From positions 1,240,001-1,304,000 of the forward strand of contig NZ_UWOD01000002.1 of NCBI RefSeq assembly GCF_900604335.1: a stretch of DNA of 64,000 nucleotides. The letters are read 5' to 3'. The notes under the pieces are model-generated. The model had not been told where the DNA came from, searched no databases, and saw only the letters and a program-made list of their open reading frames with translations. Below are positions 50,086 through 58,916 of the stretch, piece after piece. The stretch is from Intestinibacillus sp. Marseille-P6563 (lineage in GTDB: Bacteria; Bacillota; Clostridia; Oscillospirales; Butyricicoccaceae). The stretch's first letter is position 1. Each line of letters begins with the position of its first letter. The translations under genes were made by a program, and so were the position numbers.

Positions 50086-50122
50086 GAACAAAACACCCAT
50101 TTTAAGAAAGGAGGTGCCCCCG

Positions 50123-52153
50123 ATGGAGCAGCCTACCCGCCTGCCCCGCTTATCCTCCAACGGCAGCCGGCTCATCCGTAAGCTGTCCGAATTGCCGCCC
50201 GTCTGGTTCACGGCTGCGGCGCTGGGCGAAAGCGTGGGCGTCAGCCGCCGCACAGTCATGCGCGAGCTGCCGGGCATGGAAAAATGGCTGGCCGCTGCCG
50301 GGTTTCGCTTAGTGCGCAGCCCCGGTCAGGGCATCCGCCTGGAAGAAGATGAATCCCGCCGCGCCGCCTTGCGCGTCCTGCTCGATGGCGGTCAGACCGC
50401 CCTGTCTCGCCGGGAGCGCATCGACCGGCTGATTGCCCTGCTGTTTGCCGAAGGAGGACCGGTCAAGACCGCCTATCTGGCCCATCAGCTGCAAATCTCC
50501 GAACACACCCTGTCGGGCGATCTGGACGCCGCAGCCGCCTGGCTGCTCGCCCGCGGCGTCACGCTGGTCCGCCGGGCCGGAGTGGGCGTCTGGCTGGAAG
50601 GTTCGCCCGAAAACCTGCGCCGCGCCATCGGCGTACGGCTGCGCCCCCAGCTGGCCCAGGTGGACTGGCGGCGCTTTTTATCCGACCGTTCGGCCGCTTC
50701 GCCTCTGGAACTGCTCGACCGGGATGATATGGCGGCTGTGGTCGGCGTTTTGCAGGATTGGGAACGCAAAGGCCGCTTTTGTTTCAGCGATAGCGCCTTT
50801 TTGTCTTTGGTGCTGCACATCACCCTGCTGGCCGGACAGATGCGCAACCAGCCTTCGCCCCAAACCGCCCCGACACGCCAACCGGGAGAACTGCTGGCCG
50901 CACTCGAGCAGGCGCTCGGCATCCGCCTGCCCGACGGGGAAGCCGCGTATCTCGACCACTGTCTGCAAGCGGCCTGCGGCAAGCGCGATTGGGATGACCC
51001 GTCGGAAATCCATCTGCAATATCTGGCATCGGTGCTCATCCAGGGTATGGAGCGCGAAACCGGCGTGGAACTGACCGGTTTTTCCACCCTGCGCGACGAT
51101 TTATGCGCCCATCTGCGGCCCATGCTGGTGCGCATCCAGCGGGGTGAGCGCATCGAAAACCCCCAGCTCGAACCCATGCGCACCCAATATCCGGCGCTTT
51201 GGCAGGCCATGCGCCGGGTATGCGACCAGGCCGGACAGGCGGCTTCCCTGCCCGAAATCCCGGACGAAGAGGCCTGTTTTCTGGCCATGCACTTTGGCGC
51301 GGTGCTCGAAGAATGCGAGCGTACCCGGAGGCGGCTGCGGGCCGTGGTCGTCTGCCCGATGGGCATGGCGACCAGCCGTTTCCTGACCAGCCAGCTGGAC
51401 CGCGAAGTGCCCGAGATCACGGTCGAGCGCATGTGCCCCATGCGCGGGCTGGACACCGACGCACTGCGCCGGGAAGGCATTGACCTGATTATTTCGACCG
51501 TGCCGCTCCAAGCCGATCTACCCCATATCGTGGTCGGCGCGGTCCTGCAGGAAAAAGACCGCATCCAGTTGCGCGGCATCGTGGAGGCCTTCCGCGCACG
51601 GCCCGATACCCCGCCCCGGACACAGGCGGCCCCCCAGACCGATGTGCGGTATGCCGGTGCGCTGAGCGCCTGCATCGTGGAACTGCTGGACAATCTGGTC
51701 ATTCAGGATGTGCCCACGCCCCGCTCGCGCCGCGACTTCATCCGGTATGCCGCGCGGTTGTTCTGTGACACGCCCCGCGGCATCCAAAGCGTGCAGGCAG
51801 TTTTGCTCCGACGCGAAGGGCTGGGCGATACTTTCCTGCCGCCCCTGCGGGCGCTGCTGCTGCACGGCAAAACCGATGCGGTCCCCGGCTGCCGCCTGGG
51901 GTATCTGCGTCCGGCCACGCCGCTGGCCGAAGCGGGTGCTGTCATCGAGGGCGCAATCGTCATGCTGGCCCCCGCCGGGCCGGAGCCGGTCTGGCAGCAG
52001 GTCATGCAGGAGGTCAGCGCCATTCTGGTCGACCGCCCTGCCCTGCTCGACGCGCTGCGCGCCGGGGACCGGGCCCACGCCGTCCGCCTGCTTGAAACCG
52101 ACCTGAGCCGCCGGTTTTGCTATGAATTGAGCCGCCCTCTCCCTCCGGGATAA
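50123..52153 (+). CDS. mtlR: MtlR-type PTS-regulated transcriptional activator
   Basis: The product has 676 residues, a normal MtlR length. Two N-terminal helix-turn-helix units (TAAALGESVGVSRRTVMREL, VKTAYLAHQLQISEHTLSGDL), two PRD domains (the second around FLAMHFGAVLEEC), an EIIB-Gat-like domain with its Cys in VVVCPMGMATS, and a C-terminal EIIA-like domain are present. In the last one the usual IPHG is replaced by LLLHG, keeping the His. Phosphorylation by PTS proteins would tune its activity. It diverges from mtlA. GGAGGTG lies before the ATG at 50123. Confidence 0.9.
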   Translation: MEQPTRLPRLSSNGSRLIRKLSELPPVWFTAAALGESVGVSRRTVMRELPGMEKWLAAAGFRLVRSPGQGIRLEEDESRRAALRVLLDGGQTALSRRERIDRLIALLFAEGGPVKTAYLAHQLQISEHTLSGDLDAAAAWLLARGVTLVRRAGVGVWLEGSPENLRRAIGVRLRPQLAQVDWRRFLSDRSAASPLELLDRDDMAAVVGVLQDWERKGRFCFSDSAFLSLVLHITLLAGQMRNQPSPQTAPTRQPGELLAALEQALGIRLPDGEAAYLDHCLQAACGKRDWDDPSEIHLQYLASVLIQGMERETGVELTGFSTLRDDLCAHLRPMLVRIQRGERIENPQLEPMRTQYPALWQAMRRVCDQAGQAASLPEIPDEEACFLAMHFGAVLEECERTRRRLRAVVVCPMGMATSRFLTSQLDREVPEITVERMCPMRGLDTDALRREGIDLIISTVPLQADLPHIVVGAVLQEKDRIQLRGIVEAFRARPDTPPRTQAAPQTDVRYAGALSACIVELLDNLVIQDVPTPRSRRDFIRYAARLFCDTPRGIQSVQAVLLRREGLGDTFLPPLRALLLHGKTDAVPGCRLGYLRPATPLAEAGAVIEGAIVMLAPAGPEPVWQQVMQEVSAILVDRPALLDALRAGDRAHAVRLLETDLSRRFCYELSRPLPPG

Positions 52154-52245
52154 CCCTCCGGCGCCGTTTGCCTTTGTAAAACGGCGCCGGTCTATTTTTG
52201 TGCGAAACTCACAAAAACATTTTTCGGAAACTGTTATTTCAACAA

Positions 52246-52275
52246 TTGCAAACCCGCTTTCTGTGTTGTTATAAT
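52246..52275 (+). promoter_or_regulatory. promoter of the fruK operon
   Basis: TTGCAA (52246-52251), an 18-base spacer and TATAAT (52270-52275). Confidence 0.8.
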
Positions 52276-52343
52276 ACTATCAGGCTTTCGTTTTGAATAT
52301 TTCGCTGGGCACGCACCCCGCTGCACCGGCAGGAGGTAATTCT

Positions 52344-53273
52344 GTGATCCATACGGTAACCCTAAACCCTGCGCTCGACAAAACCGTCGAGATCCCCGAT
52401 TTTACGCTTGATGCGGTCAACCGTATCACCGCCATGCGCACCGACCCGGGCGGAAAAGGGCTGAACGTATCCAAAGTCATTGCCAAGCTGGGCGGTACCA
52501 GTACCGCCGTCGGCATTTTGGGCGGCTCAACCGGCCGCCGCATCGCCGACGCCATGGACGCGCTTGGCATCCCGTGCGCCTTCACCTTTGTCGAAGGAGA
52601 AACGCGCACCAACCTCAAGGTCATCGACCGCACCCGTCACACCAACACCGACCTCAACGAACCCGGCCTGACCGTCACGCCCGCCCTGCTGGACGAGATG
52701 CTCGCCCGGCTGACCGCGGACCTTCGTCCCGGCGACATCGTTGTGCTGTCGGGCAGCCTGCCGAAAGGCGCGCCGGTGGATACCTACGCCACCTGGACCG
52801 CTGCCTGTCAAAAAGCCGGTGCGCGGGTCTTTCTGGATGCCGATGGCGAACCGCTGGCCCATGGCCTTGCGGCAAAGCCCTATCTGGTCAAGCCCAACAA
52901 CCATGAATTGTCCCGCCTGACCGGGCATTCGCTGGAAACAGCCGAGGCCCTGCTGGATGCCGCACGCGGCCTGATCGCTCAGGGCGTGGAACGTGTCGTG
53001 GTTTCCATGGGTGGGGACGGCGCACTGTTTGTGGGCCGTGACACCGCCTATCACGCCGAGGGACTGAACGTCCCGGTCGGCAGCACGGTCGGCGCCGGTG
53101 ACAGCATGGTCGCTGCACTGGCCTATGCCGCTGAACAGGGATTAAGCGATGCAGACACCGTTGCTCTGGCGGTTGCGACCAGCGCTGCCAACGTGATGTG
53201 CAGCGGTTCGCAGGCCGCCGAACGCAGCGCGATCGACGCTCTGCTGCCGCAGGTATGTTCCCACACCCTTTGA
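52344..53273 (+). CDS. fruK: 1-phosphofructokinase (PfkB family)
   Basis: The product has 309 residues. It opens VIHTVTLNPALDKTVEI, has DPGGKGLNVSKVIAKLGG (first PfkB signature) and GSTVGAGDSMVAALAYA (second, with catalytic Asp). These match 1-phosphofructokinase; tagatose-6-phosphate kinase is a close alternative. It phosphorylates a ketohexose phosphate to a bisphosphate for glycolysis. The start is a GTG at 52344 with AGGAGGT upstream. It leads fruK-dehydrogenase-DeoR in one operon. Confidence 0.92.
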   Translation: MIHTVTLNPALDKTVEIPDFTLDAVNRITAMRTDPGGKGLNVSKVIAKLGGTSTAVGILGGSTGRRIADAMDALGIPCAFTFVEGETRTNLKVIDRTRHTNTDLNEPGLTVTPALLDEMLARLTADLRPGDIVVLSGSLPKGAPVDTYATWTAACQKAGARVFLDADGEPLAHGLAAKPYLVKPNNHELSRLTGHSLETAEALLDAARGLIAQGVERVVVSMGGDGALFVGRDTAYHAEGLNVPVGSTVGAGDSMVAALAYAAEQGLSDADTVALAVATSAANVMCSGSQAAERSAIDALLPQVCSHTL

Positions 53274-53303
53274 CCCAACCATTGTAAAGGAGAGTATCGA
53301 AAT

Positions 53304-54566
53304 ATGAAAGCAAAAGCCGTTCGTTTACATGCCGCCAATGACCTTCGCCTGGACACCTTTGAACTGCCTGAGATCAAGGACGATGAAATCCTGGTCAAGG
53401 TCGTATCGGACAGCATCTGCATGTCCACCTATAAATGTGCTATTCTGGGCACCGGCCACAAGCGCGTACACCCGGATGTGGCCGACCATCCGGCCATCAT
53501 GGGCCATGAATTTGCTGGTGATATCGTCAAGGTCGGCGCAAAGCATGCCGACAAGTTCAAGCCCGGCATGAAATTTACCTTGCAGCCCGCGCTCAACTAC
53601 AAGGGCACCATGTGGTCGCCCGGCTATTCGTATGAATTTTTCGGCGGCGATGCGACCTACTGCATCATCCCGGCCGAAGTCATGGAACTGGGCTGCCTGC
53701 TCGAATACACTGGCCGCGCCTATTATGAAGCTTCGCTGGCCGAGCCCATGAGCTGCAGCATCGGCGCGTTCAACGCCTGCTTCCACACCCGCATGGGCGT
53801 CTATGAGCACGAAATGGGCATCCGCAAGGATGGCAAGCTGGCTCTGCTGGCCGCCGCTGGCCCGATGGGCCTGGGCGCGCTGACCTATGCCCTGCACCGC
53901 GATGTACGTCCTTCGCTGATCGTTGTGACCGACATCAACGCCGACCGGCTGGCTCGGGCAGCCGAACTGTTCCCGGTCGAGGAAGCGGCCAAGGATGGCA
54001 TCGAACTGCATTTTGTCAACACCGCTGACCTGGCTGACCCGGCCGCGACGCTGCGGGACATCGCAGGTGGCGACGGATTTGACGATGTGTTCTGCTATGC
54101 GCCGGTGGCGCAGGTGGTCGAACTGGCCAGCGATATTCTGGGCCGGGACGGCTGCCTGAACTTCTTCGCCGGCCCGACCGACCGCAAGTTTGCGGCCAAG
54201 CTCAACTATTACGACGTACACTACAACTCCACCCATGTCATCGGTACCACGGGCGGCAATACGGCGGATATGATCGAATCGCTCGATCTGACCGCAGCTG
54301 GCCGTATCAATCCGGCGGTCATGGTCACCCACATCGGCGGACTGGATGCAGCCGCTGAAACCACGCTCAATCTGCCCAAAATCCCGGGCGGGAAAAAACT
54401 GATCTATACCCATATCACCATGCCGCTGACGGCCATTGCCGATTTCCGCAGCAAGGGCGCCGAGGATGCACGCTTTACCGCTCTGGCGGATATCGTCGAT
54501 GCGCATGCCGGATTGTGGTGTCCGGAAGCCGAGGAATACCTGCTGGCGAACTGGGTGCAGCAATAA
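53304..54566 (+). CDS. zinc-dependent MDR dehydrogenase, L-sorbose-1-phosphate reductase-like
   Basis: The product has 420 residues, long for a zinc alcohol dehydrogenase. The catalytic zinc segment is DSICMSTYK...GHEFAGDIVKVG, and the nucleotide-binding GPMGLGALTYAL lies near residue 195. The overall pattern resembles SorE/YggP-type dehydrogenases, which interconvert a ketose phosphate and a hexitol phosphate and accompany hexitol PTS genes. In this window it is the best candidate for the oxidation step after hexitol phosphate uptake. The structural-zinc cysteine quartet of classical ADH is absent. Confidence 0.8.
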   Translation: MKAKAVRLHAANDLRLDTFELPEIKDDEILVKVVSDSICMSTYKCAILGTGHKRVHPDVADHPAIMGHEFAGDIVKVGAKHADKFKPGMKFTLQPALNYKGTMWSPGYSYEFFGGDATYCIIPAEVMELGCLLEYTGRAYYEASLAEPMSCSIGAFNACFHTRMGVYEHEMGIRKDGKLALLAAAGPMGLGALTYALHRDVRPSLIVVTDINADRLARAAELFPVEEAAKDGIELHFVNTADLADPAATLRDIAGGDGFDDVFCYAPVAQVVELASDILGRDGCLNFFAGPTDRKFAAKLNYYDVHYNSTHVIGTTGGNTADMIESLDLTAAGRINPAVMVTHIGGLDAAAETTLNLPKIPGGKKLIYTHITMPLTAIADFRSKGAEDARFTALADIVDAHAGLWCPEAEEYLLANWVQQ

Positions 54567-54588
54567 CCAAAAGGAAGGGGACGCTTCG

Positions 54589-55341
54589 ATGCAGCAGCGC
54601 CGAAAAGAAATCGTAGAATTTGTCAACCAATGTGGAACCGTGCGGTTTTCCCAATTAAAGGAGCGGTTTCCGCAGGTGTCGGAGATGACCCTGCGCACCG
54701 ACCTGAAAGCGCTGGATGAAGCCCGCAAGCTTGTGCGAGTGCATGGCGGCGCCAAATCGGTCGAAGTGATCGTGGGCACCGACGATTTCCTCCTGCGCCG
54801 CGCGCAACGGTATGTACCCGAAAAGGCGCGCATCGCACAAAAGGCGCTCACGCTGCTGCGTCCGGATACCACCATCTATCTGGATTCGGGCAGCACGACC
54901 ACGGCATTTGCCCGTCTGATCCCGGATGAACGGTATCAGATCTTCACCAACAGCCTGTCGTGCGCCAGCGACCTGTGCCGCCTGACCTATGCCCGCATTT
55001 CGGTGGTCGGCGGTCTGCTCAACCGATACAGCCAGAGCCTGTATGGCATCCGCGCCATGCAGACGGTTTCGGCGGTCAATTTTGACATCGCCTTTTTGGG
55101 AACCACCTGTTATTCGGAAAAGGCTGGCTTTTCGTGCGGAATGGAGGATGAAGCCGAACTGAAACGCACGGTCATCCGCCAGGCCGAACGGGTCTATATG
55201 CTTATGGACTCGAGCAAGGCCGACCTGACCAGCACGTTTTCGTTTGCGTCCCTGCAAGATATCGATGGCATCGTGTCCGACGGTGCGCTGCCAGATGAAC
55301 TCGTCCAGGCCTGCCGCCGTTTGGGCAAAGAAGTGATTTAA
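54589..55341 (+). CDS. DeoR-family transcriptional regulator
   Basis: The product has 250 residues. The N-terminal helix-turn-helix reads MQQRRKEIVEFVNQCGTVRFSQLKERFPQVSEMTLRTDLKALDEA, and the sugar-phosphate-binding domain has YLDSGSTTTAFARLI and the C-terminal FLGTTCYSE and LMDSSKAD. It probably represses the fruK operon and senses a ketose phosphate. GGAAGGGG lies upstream of the ATG at 54589. It is the last gene of the operon. Confidence 0.92.
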   Translation: MQQRRKEIVEFVNQCGTVRFSQLKERFPQVSEMTLRTDLKALDEARKLVRVHGGAKSVEVIVGTDDFLLRRAQRYVPEKARIAQKALTLLRPDTTIYLDSGSTTTAFARLIPDERYQIFTNSLSCASDLCRLTYARISVVGGLLNRYSQSLYGIRAMQTVSAVNFDIAFLGTTCYSEKAGFSCGMEDEAELKRTVIRQAERVYMLMDSSKADLTSTFSFASLQDIDGIVSDGALPDELVQACRRLGKEVI

Positions 55342-55383
55342 AAAACCCCTGCCGCTCTCCCGAAAGAGCGGCAGGGGTTTTTT
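55342..55383. terminator. bidirectional terminator between deoR-type and HPr genes
   Basis: CCCCTGCCGCTCT/AGAGCGGCAGGGG stem with A and T flanks, between convergent operons. Confidence 0.93.
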
Positions 55384-55388
55384 GTTTT

Positions 55389-55646
55389 TTAGAGGTTTTC
55401 TTTGAGCATCTGCTCGAGCGCAACAGCAGCCTGTTCCTCATCTTCGCCCTCCAGGGTGAAGGTGACGGTTTCGCCGTTTTTCACAGCCAGGCCCATGACT
55501 GCAAACATCTTCTTGGCGTCTGCGGTCTTGTCGTCCTTCTTCATGGTCACGCTGCATGCAAATTCTTTCGCCTTTTTGGTCAGCACACCGGCCGGACGGG
55601 CATGGATGCCCTGCGGGTCGGTGATGGTATAGGTAATCTCTTTCAT
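55389..55646 (-). CDS. HPr-family phosphocarrier without regulatory Ser46
   Basis: The product has 85 residues. His15 in GIHARPA is the phosphotransfer site. Counting from Met1, position 46, where Gram-positive HPr has the HPrK-regulated serine, is Lys (DAKKMFAVMG). So it can carry phosphate to EIIA but should escape HPrK/CcpA control. It is the last gene of the glucitol-PTS operon, and its ATG overlaps the stop of the HAD-cupin gene. A second, canonical ptsH probably exists elsewhere. Confidence 0.9.
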   Translation of the reverse strand: MKEITYTITDPQGIHARPAGVLTKKAKEFACSVTMKKDDKTADAKKMFAVMGLAVKNGETVTFTLEGEDEEQAAVALEQMLKENL

Positions 55647-56959
55647 TTTTTCTCCTCCTGTGAACCGGCAGCCGGCGCCGCATCCCAGGGTGCATCCCAA
55701 TCGGCACACCAGGCCTGCATGCGGTCGTCCATCGCCACCGGTGCTTTATCATTCACGCCAGGCGCCTTGGCAAAAATCAGCCGGCAGCCGGGCTTGCACT
55801 TTTGCAGATAGGGGGTATCCCGCCGCAGAATATAGAAATCACCCTGTTTGAAATGATACTCGGTCCCCTCGGCCAAATCGATGTATTTGGTCTCCCCCGC
55901 TAAAATGTAACAATATTCACTGGTGATTGTATGATAATGCGGCTGCTCCCATTTGTAATACTGGTAGCTGCTGATGCCCACCTCGATGGCTTCGTCAAAC
56001 AGGAAGCCAAGCTGCTGCGGCAGCTTCAAATCGCCCGCCAGGTATTGGCGGGTGCTGTGTACCAGCGACGCTTCGATCTCGTCGGCGCGCAGGGTCTCAA
56101 TGCGTCCGGTGAACCGGCCGCCCTCCTGGCCCAGAAGCAGCGTTTCTACCGCCCACGCGACCCCATCCTCTACGTTCGTGGGGGCGATGTAATTGGCCTT
56201 GGCCTTGAGCGCATCGACTGCGTTGCCCATGGCCACGCAGGTGAAGGCTTCATCGAACATGCCCAGGTCGTTTTCGCTGTCGCCGATGACCATGATCTCC
56301 TCGCTGGACAGGCCGAGCGCTTCGCGCACCGCGTGCACGGCCCGTTTTTTGTCCGCCCCTTCGGGCACGACTTCGATATAATGCGGGCCAGAGGACAGCG
56401 TCTTGACGCCCGAAATCTCGTCCAGCACGGCGCGCAGCGCCGGGATACGGGCCGGGTCGCCTACGCTGACAAAGAATTTATTGACCCGCAGATCTTTTTC
56501 CCGCAGATAGGCTTCCAGATCGTCCACGACCATCTGGGTGCTGCCGAAAAACTGCCGGTGTTCCTCGTCCATGCCGCAGTCCTCGAGCAGATGGGCATGG
56601 CTCTTCTGGCAATACGCGCGGTTGCCTGCATACGCCTGGAAGAATACATTGTGCCGGCTCAGGCAGCGGATGATGTAAGGGACCGCTTCGTCGGGCGTAT
56701 GGGCTTCGTACAGCAGGCGGCCGGCGCGGTAATCTTCATACACCGCCAGACCGTTCATGGCGATAAAATATCCGTCCGCTCCAATGGCGCGGCTGGCAAA
56801 ATCGGCTTCATACGCCAGACGGCCGGTCGCGATCACTGGGGTGACTCCCCGCTCGCGCGCGGCGGCAAACGCACGCACGGTGCGCGGCGAAACGGTATCC
56901 ACGCCTTGCAGCAGCGTGCCGTCCAGGTCCACAAAGACCACTTTGATTTTCGGTTTCAT
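55643..56959 (-). CDS. HAD-IIB (Cof-type) phosphatase fused to a cupin domain
   Basis: The product has 438 residues. The HAD-IIB part (1-280) has FVDLDGTLL (nucleophile Asp), VIATGRL, KKRAVHAVREALG and MVIGDSENDLGMF. The C-terminal ~120 residues form a cupin: WEQPHYHTITSEYCYILAGETKYIDLAEG...FKQGDFYILRRDTPYLQK. HAD-IIB enzymes dephosphorylate sugar phosphates; the cupin may bind a sugar. Such a fusion in a hexitol operon suggests it removes or senses excess sugar phosphate, which is inference. The start at 56959 has GGAGGAGG upstream. Confidence 0.85.
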   Translation of the reverse strand: MKPKIKVVFVDLDGTLLQGVDTVSPRTVRAFAAARERGVTPVIATGRLAYEADFASRAIGADGYFIAMNGLAVYEDYRAGRLLYEAHTPDEAVPYIIRCLSRHNVFFQAYAGNRAYCQKSHAHLLEDCGMDEEHRQFFGSTQMVVDDLEAYLREKDLRVNKFFVSVGDPARIPALRAVLDEISGVKTLSSGPHYIEVVPEGADKKRAVHAVREALGLSSEEIMVIGDSENDLGMFDEAFTCVAMGNAVDALKAKANYIAPTNVEDGVAWAVETLLLGQEGGRFTGRIETLRADEIEASLVHSTRQYLAGDLKLPQQLGFLFDEAIEVGISSYQYYKWEQPHYHTITSEYCYILAGETKYIDLAEGTEYHFKQGDFYILRRDTPYLQKCKPGCRLIFAKAPGVNDKAPVAMDDRMQAWCADWDAPWDAAPAAGSQEEKK

Positions 56960-57061
56960 ATCATCTGCCTCCTCCGGGAAAATAGAAAAATGGGGGGCTG
57001 CCACAAACGCAAGGCGTCCACTGGCAGCCCCCCAATGGAGAGAGTTTTGAAAGTAACTCGA

Positions 57062-58354
57062 TTAGAAGGTCATCGCATCCTGTTCCTTGCGGAGCTTATA
57101 GATCAGGGTCGAGGTGTCCAGTTCTACCATGTCGAGGGTCAGCAGCTGGCCCTTCTTGGCATCCTTGAGCATCTTAGCACCCTTGGTGACCAGACCATAC
57201 GGAATGTAGCCCTTGGCGTCCGACTCTTCCTTGGTTGCGATCGAACCATAGGTGGTGTAGCCGCCGATGCCGTCGATGATTTCGCCGGCCTTGAGGTCCT
57301 TCTTGGCAACCGTGATGCACTCGGAAACCAGACCAGCCTTCGGAACGATGGTGGTCTCGCCGTCGATGACGCACTTGGCAACGGTCAGCGGGGTTTCCAG
57401 GTTGCACAGGTGGTACGGACGGTACAGGGTCCACAGCGGGCCAGGGCCCATGGAGTGGTACTGCATCTGGTAAGCGATCTCTTCGTTCTCCGTCGATACG
57501 GTTACAAATACACCCGGAGCGATACCTCTTACGTACTCAACAACGCCATGCTTGTTGAGGATACCGCCGTCTTCCTTCAGACGGTACATATCGTTCAGAC
57601 CCTTGACGTCGCAAGCGATGCCGTGGCCGCCGATTACGTCCGGAACCAGGCCGGTTGCGTTGGACATTGCAGTCATTTCAACCATGGTCTTGGTGCCGTC
57701 CTTGAATGCGCAGAGCATCTTCGGGCTCATCTTGCGGCGGGTAGCTTCTTCCAGAACGGTGTCCGGGTTGCAGTCACGAGCCAGGCGGTTGTTCTTGCCC
57801 TTACCCATAACCTTAACGTCCATGCCCATAGCCTTGGCAAAGCAGTACAGCTCCATAACAGCGCCCGGCTCGTCACCAGCCGAACCAGTGTACAGAACGC
57901 CATTCTCCTCAGCCAGACGCTTCAGGTAAGGCCCGATAACAACGTCGGTCTCAACGTTCAGCATAACAACATGCTTACCGTTCTTGATCGACTCGGTTGC
58001 AACGCGTGCGCCAACATCCGGCACACCGGTTGCGTCGATTGCACACTCAACCAGGTTTACCTGGGAAATAAAGTTTGCATCTTCACAGGCAACGTACTTG
58101 CCAGCTTCCATAAAGCGGTTTGCTTCTTCGATGGTATGTGCCACAGCAATATCATCGTCCGCAACACCCGCATACTTAAATGCATGGATGGCATTTTCCA
58201 CCTGAATATCCGAAACAATTGCCGGGGTGATGCCATTCATCAGGACCATCTGGGTAACCATACCGCGGCCCATCTGGCCTGCGCCAACGATACCAGTGCG
58301 GATGATCTTGCCTTCCTCCTGGCGCTTGAGCAGTTTCTCGTTCATGTTTAACAT
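57062..58354 (-). CDS. COG4091-type NAD(P)-dependent oxidoreductase with C-terminal SAF domain
   Basis: The product has 430 residues. An N-terminal Rossmann motif (RTGIVGAGQMGRGMVTQM) is followed by homoserine-dehydrogenase-like segments (CAIDATGVPDVGARVATESIKNGKHVVMLN, GSAGDEPGAVMEL). The C-terminus is an SAF domain (ITVAKKDLKAGEIIDGIGGYTTYG). COG4091 proteins often occur with sugar or polyol genes, and their reaction is mostly unknown. It lies inside the glucitol-PTS operon where a sorbitol-6-phosphate dehydrogenase would be expected. AAGGAGG precedes the first ATG. Confidence 0.85.
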   Translation of the reverse strand: MLNMNEKLLKRQEEGKIIRTGIVGAGQMGRGMVTQMVLMNGITPAIVSDIQVENAIHAFKYAGVADDDIAVAHTIEEANRFMEAGKYVACEDANFISQVNLVECAIDATGVPDVGARVATESIKNGKHVVMLNVETDVVIGPYLKRLAEENGVLYTGSAGDEPGAVMELYCFAKAMGMDVKVMGKGKNNRLARDCNPDTVLEEATRRKMSPKMLCAFKDGTKTMVEMTAMSNATGLVPDVIGGHGIACDVKGLNDMYRLKEDGGILNKHGVVEYVRGIAPGVFVTVSTENEEIAYQMQYHSMGPGPLWTLYRPYHLCNLETPLTVAKCVIDGETTIVPKAGLVSECITVAKKDLKAGEIIDGIGGYTTYGSIATKEESDAKGYIPYGLVTKGAKMLKDAKKGQLLTLDMVELDTSTLIYKLRKEQDAMTF

Positions 58355-58500
58355 AGAAATCAGCCTCCTTAGGTTGAGAATTAACGGTAAATATGTGATA
58401 TTATGGCTGAGAATTGGGCAGAAAGCAGGCAGCAGCCCACGGCGGGACTGCTGCCCGCTGCCCTGCAGTCATGAAGTGAGGTGAATTTTGGAATGGACAA

Positions 58501-58869
58501 TCAATAGATTTCGATCGTGCCGCCCTTGACCACATCTTCGGGACGCAACGGCTCGCCTTCGAGCATGATGCAGCCCGGGCGCTCGGGTTCGCTGCCGCCC
58601 TTGAAAGACAGGGTGCAGTGGCCCAGCTGGCGCAGGGTGTGCAGTGCTTCATCGCCAACCGCGGTGATGTCATAGACCTTGTCACAGATCATCATCGTGT
58701 CACCGACTGCCGGATCTGCGGCAAGTTCGGCCTTGGTGTGCAGTACCGCGATCTCGGCCAGTTCTGCGGGTGCGTCCTCGTTGAACAGGATCATAAAGTT
58801 GCAGTCCTCGTCGGCCAGGAAGCCCAGGGCGTCCTCGCCCCAGCCGGTGATGGTTGCGCAGTATTTCAT
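58501..58869 (-). CDS. srlB: PTS glucitol/sorbitol EIIA
   Basis: The product has 122 residues with the EIIA-Gut pattern: phosphohistidine in IAVLHTKAEL (about 44), VGDTMMICDKVYDITAVG and LGHCTLSFKG. It receives phosphate from HPr and passes it to the EIIB part encoded just upstream. A 146-base gap follows before the COG4091 gene, with no terminator, so the operon probably continues. Confidence 0.93.
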   Translation of the reverse strand: MKYCATITGWGEDALGFLADEDCNFMILFNEDAPAELAEIAVLHTKAELAADPAVGDTMMICDKVYDITAVGDEALHTLRQLGHCTLSFKGGSEPERPGCIMLEGEPLRPEDVVKGGTIEIY

Positions 58870-58916
58870 AAAAGACCTCCTAAAAATCTTGCCGCAAACG
58901 GCGGGTATGGTTCAAA

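Noticed and set aside
55931-58351. 806-codon plus-strand frame spanning two minus-strand genes
   Set aside because: It crosses the HAD-cupin and COG4091 genes, which both have motifs and ribosome sites; the long frame is an artefact of base composition.
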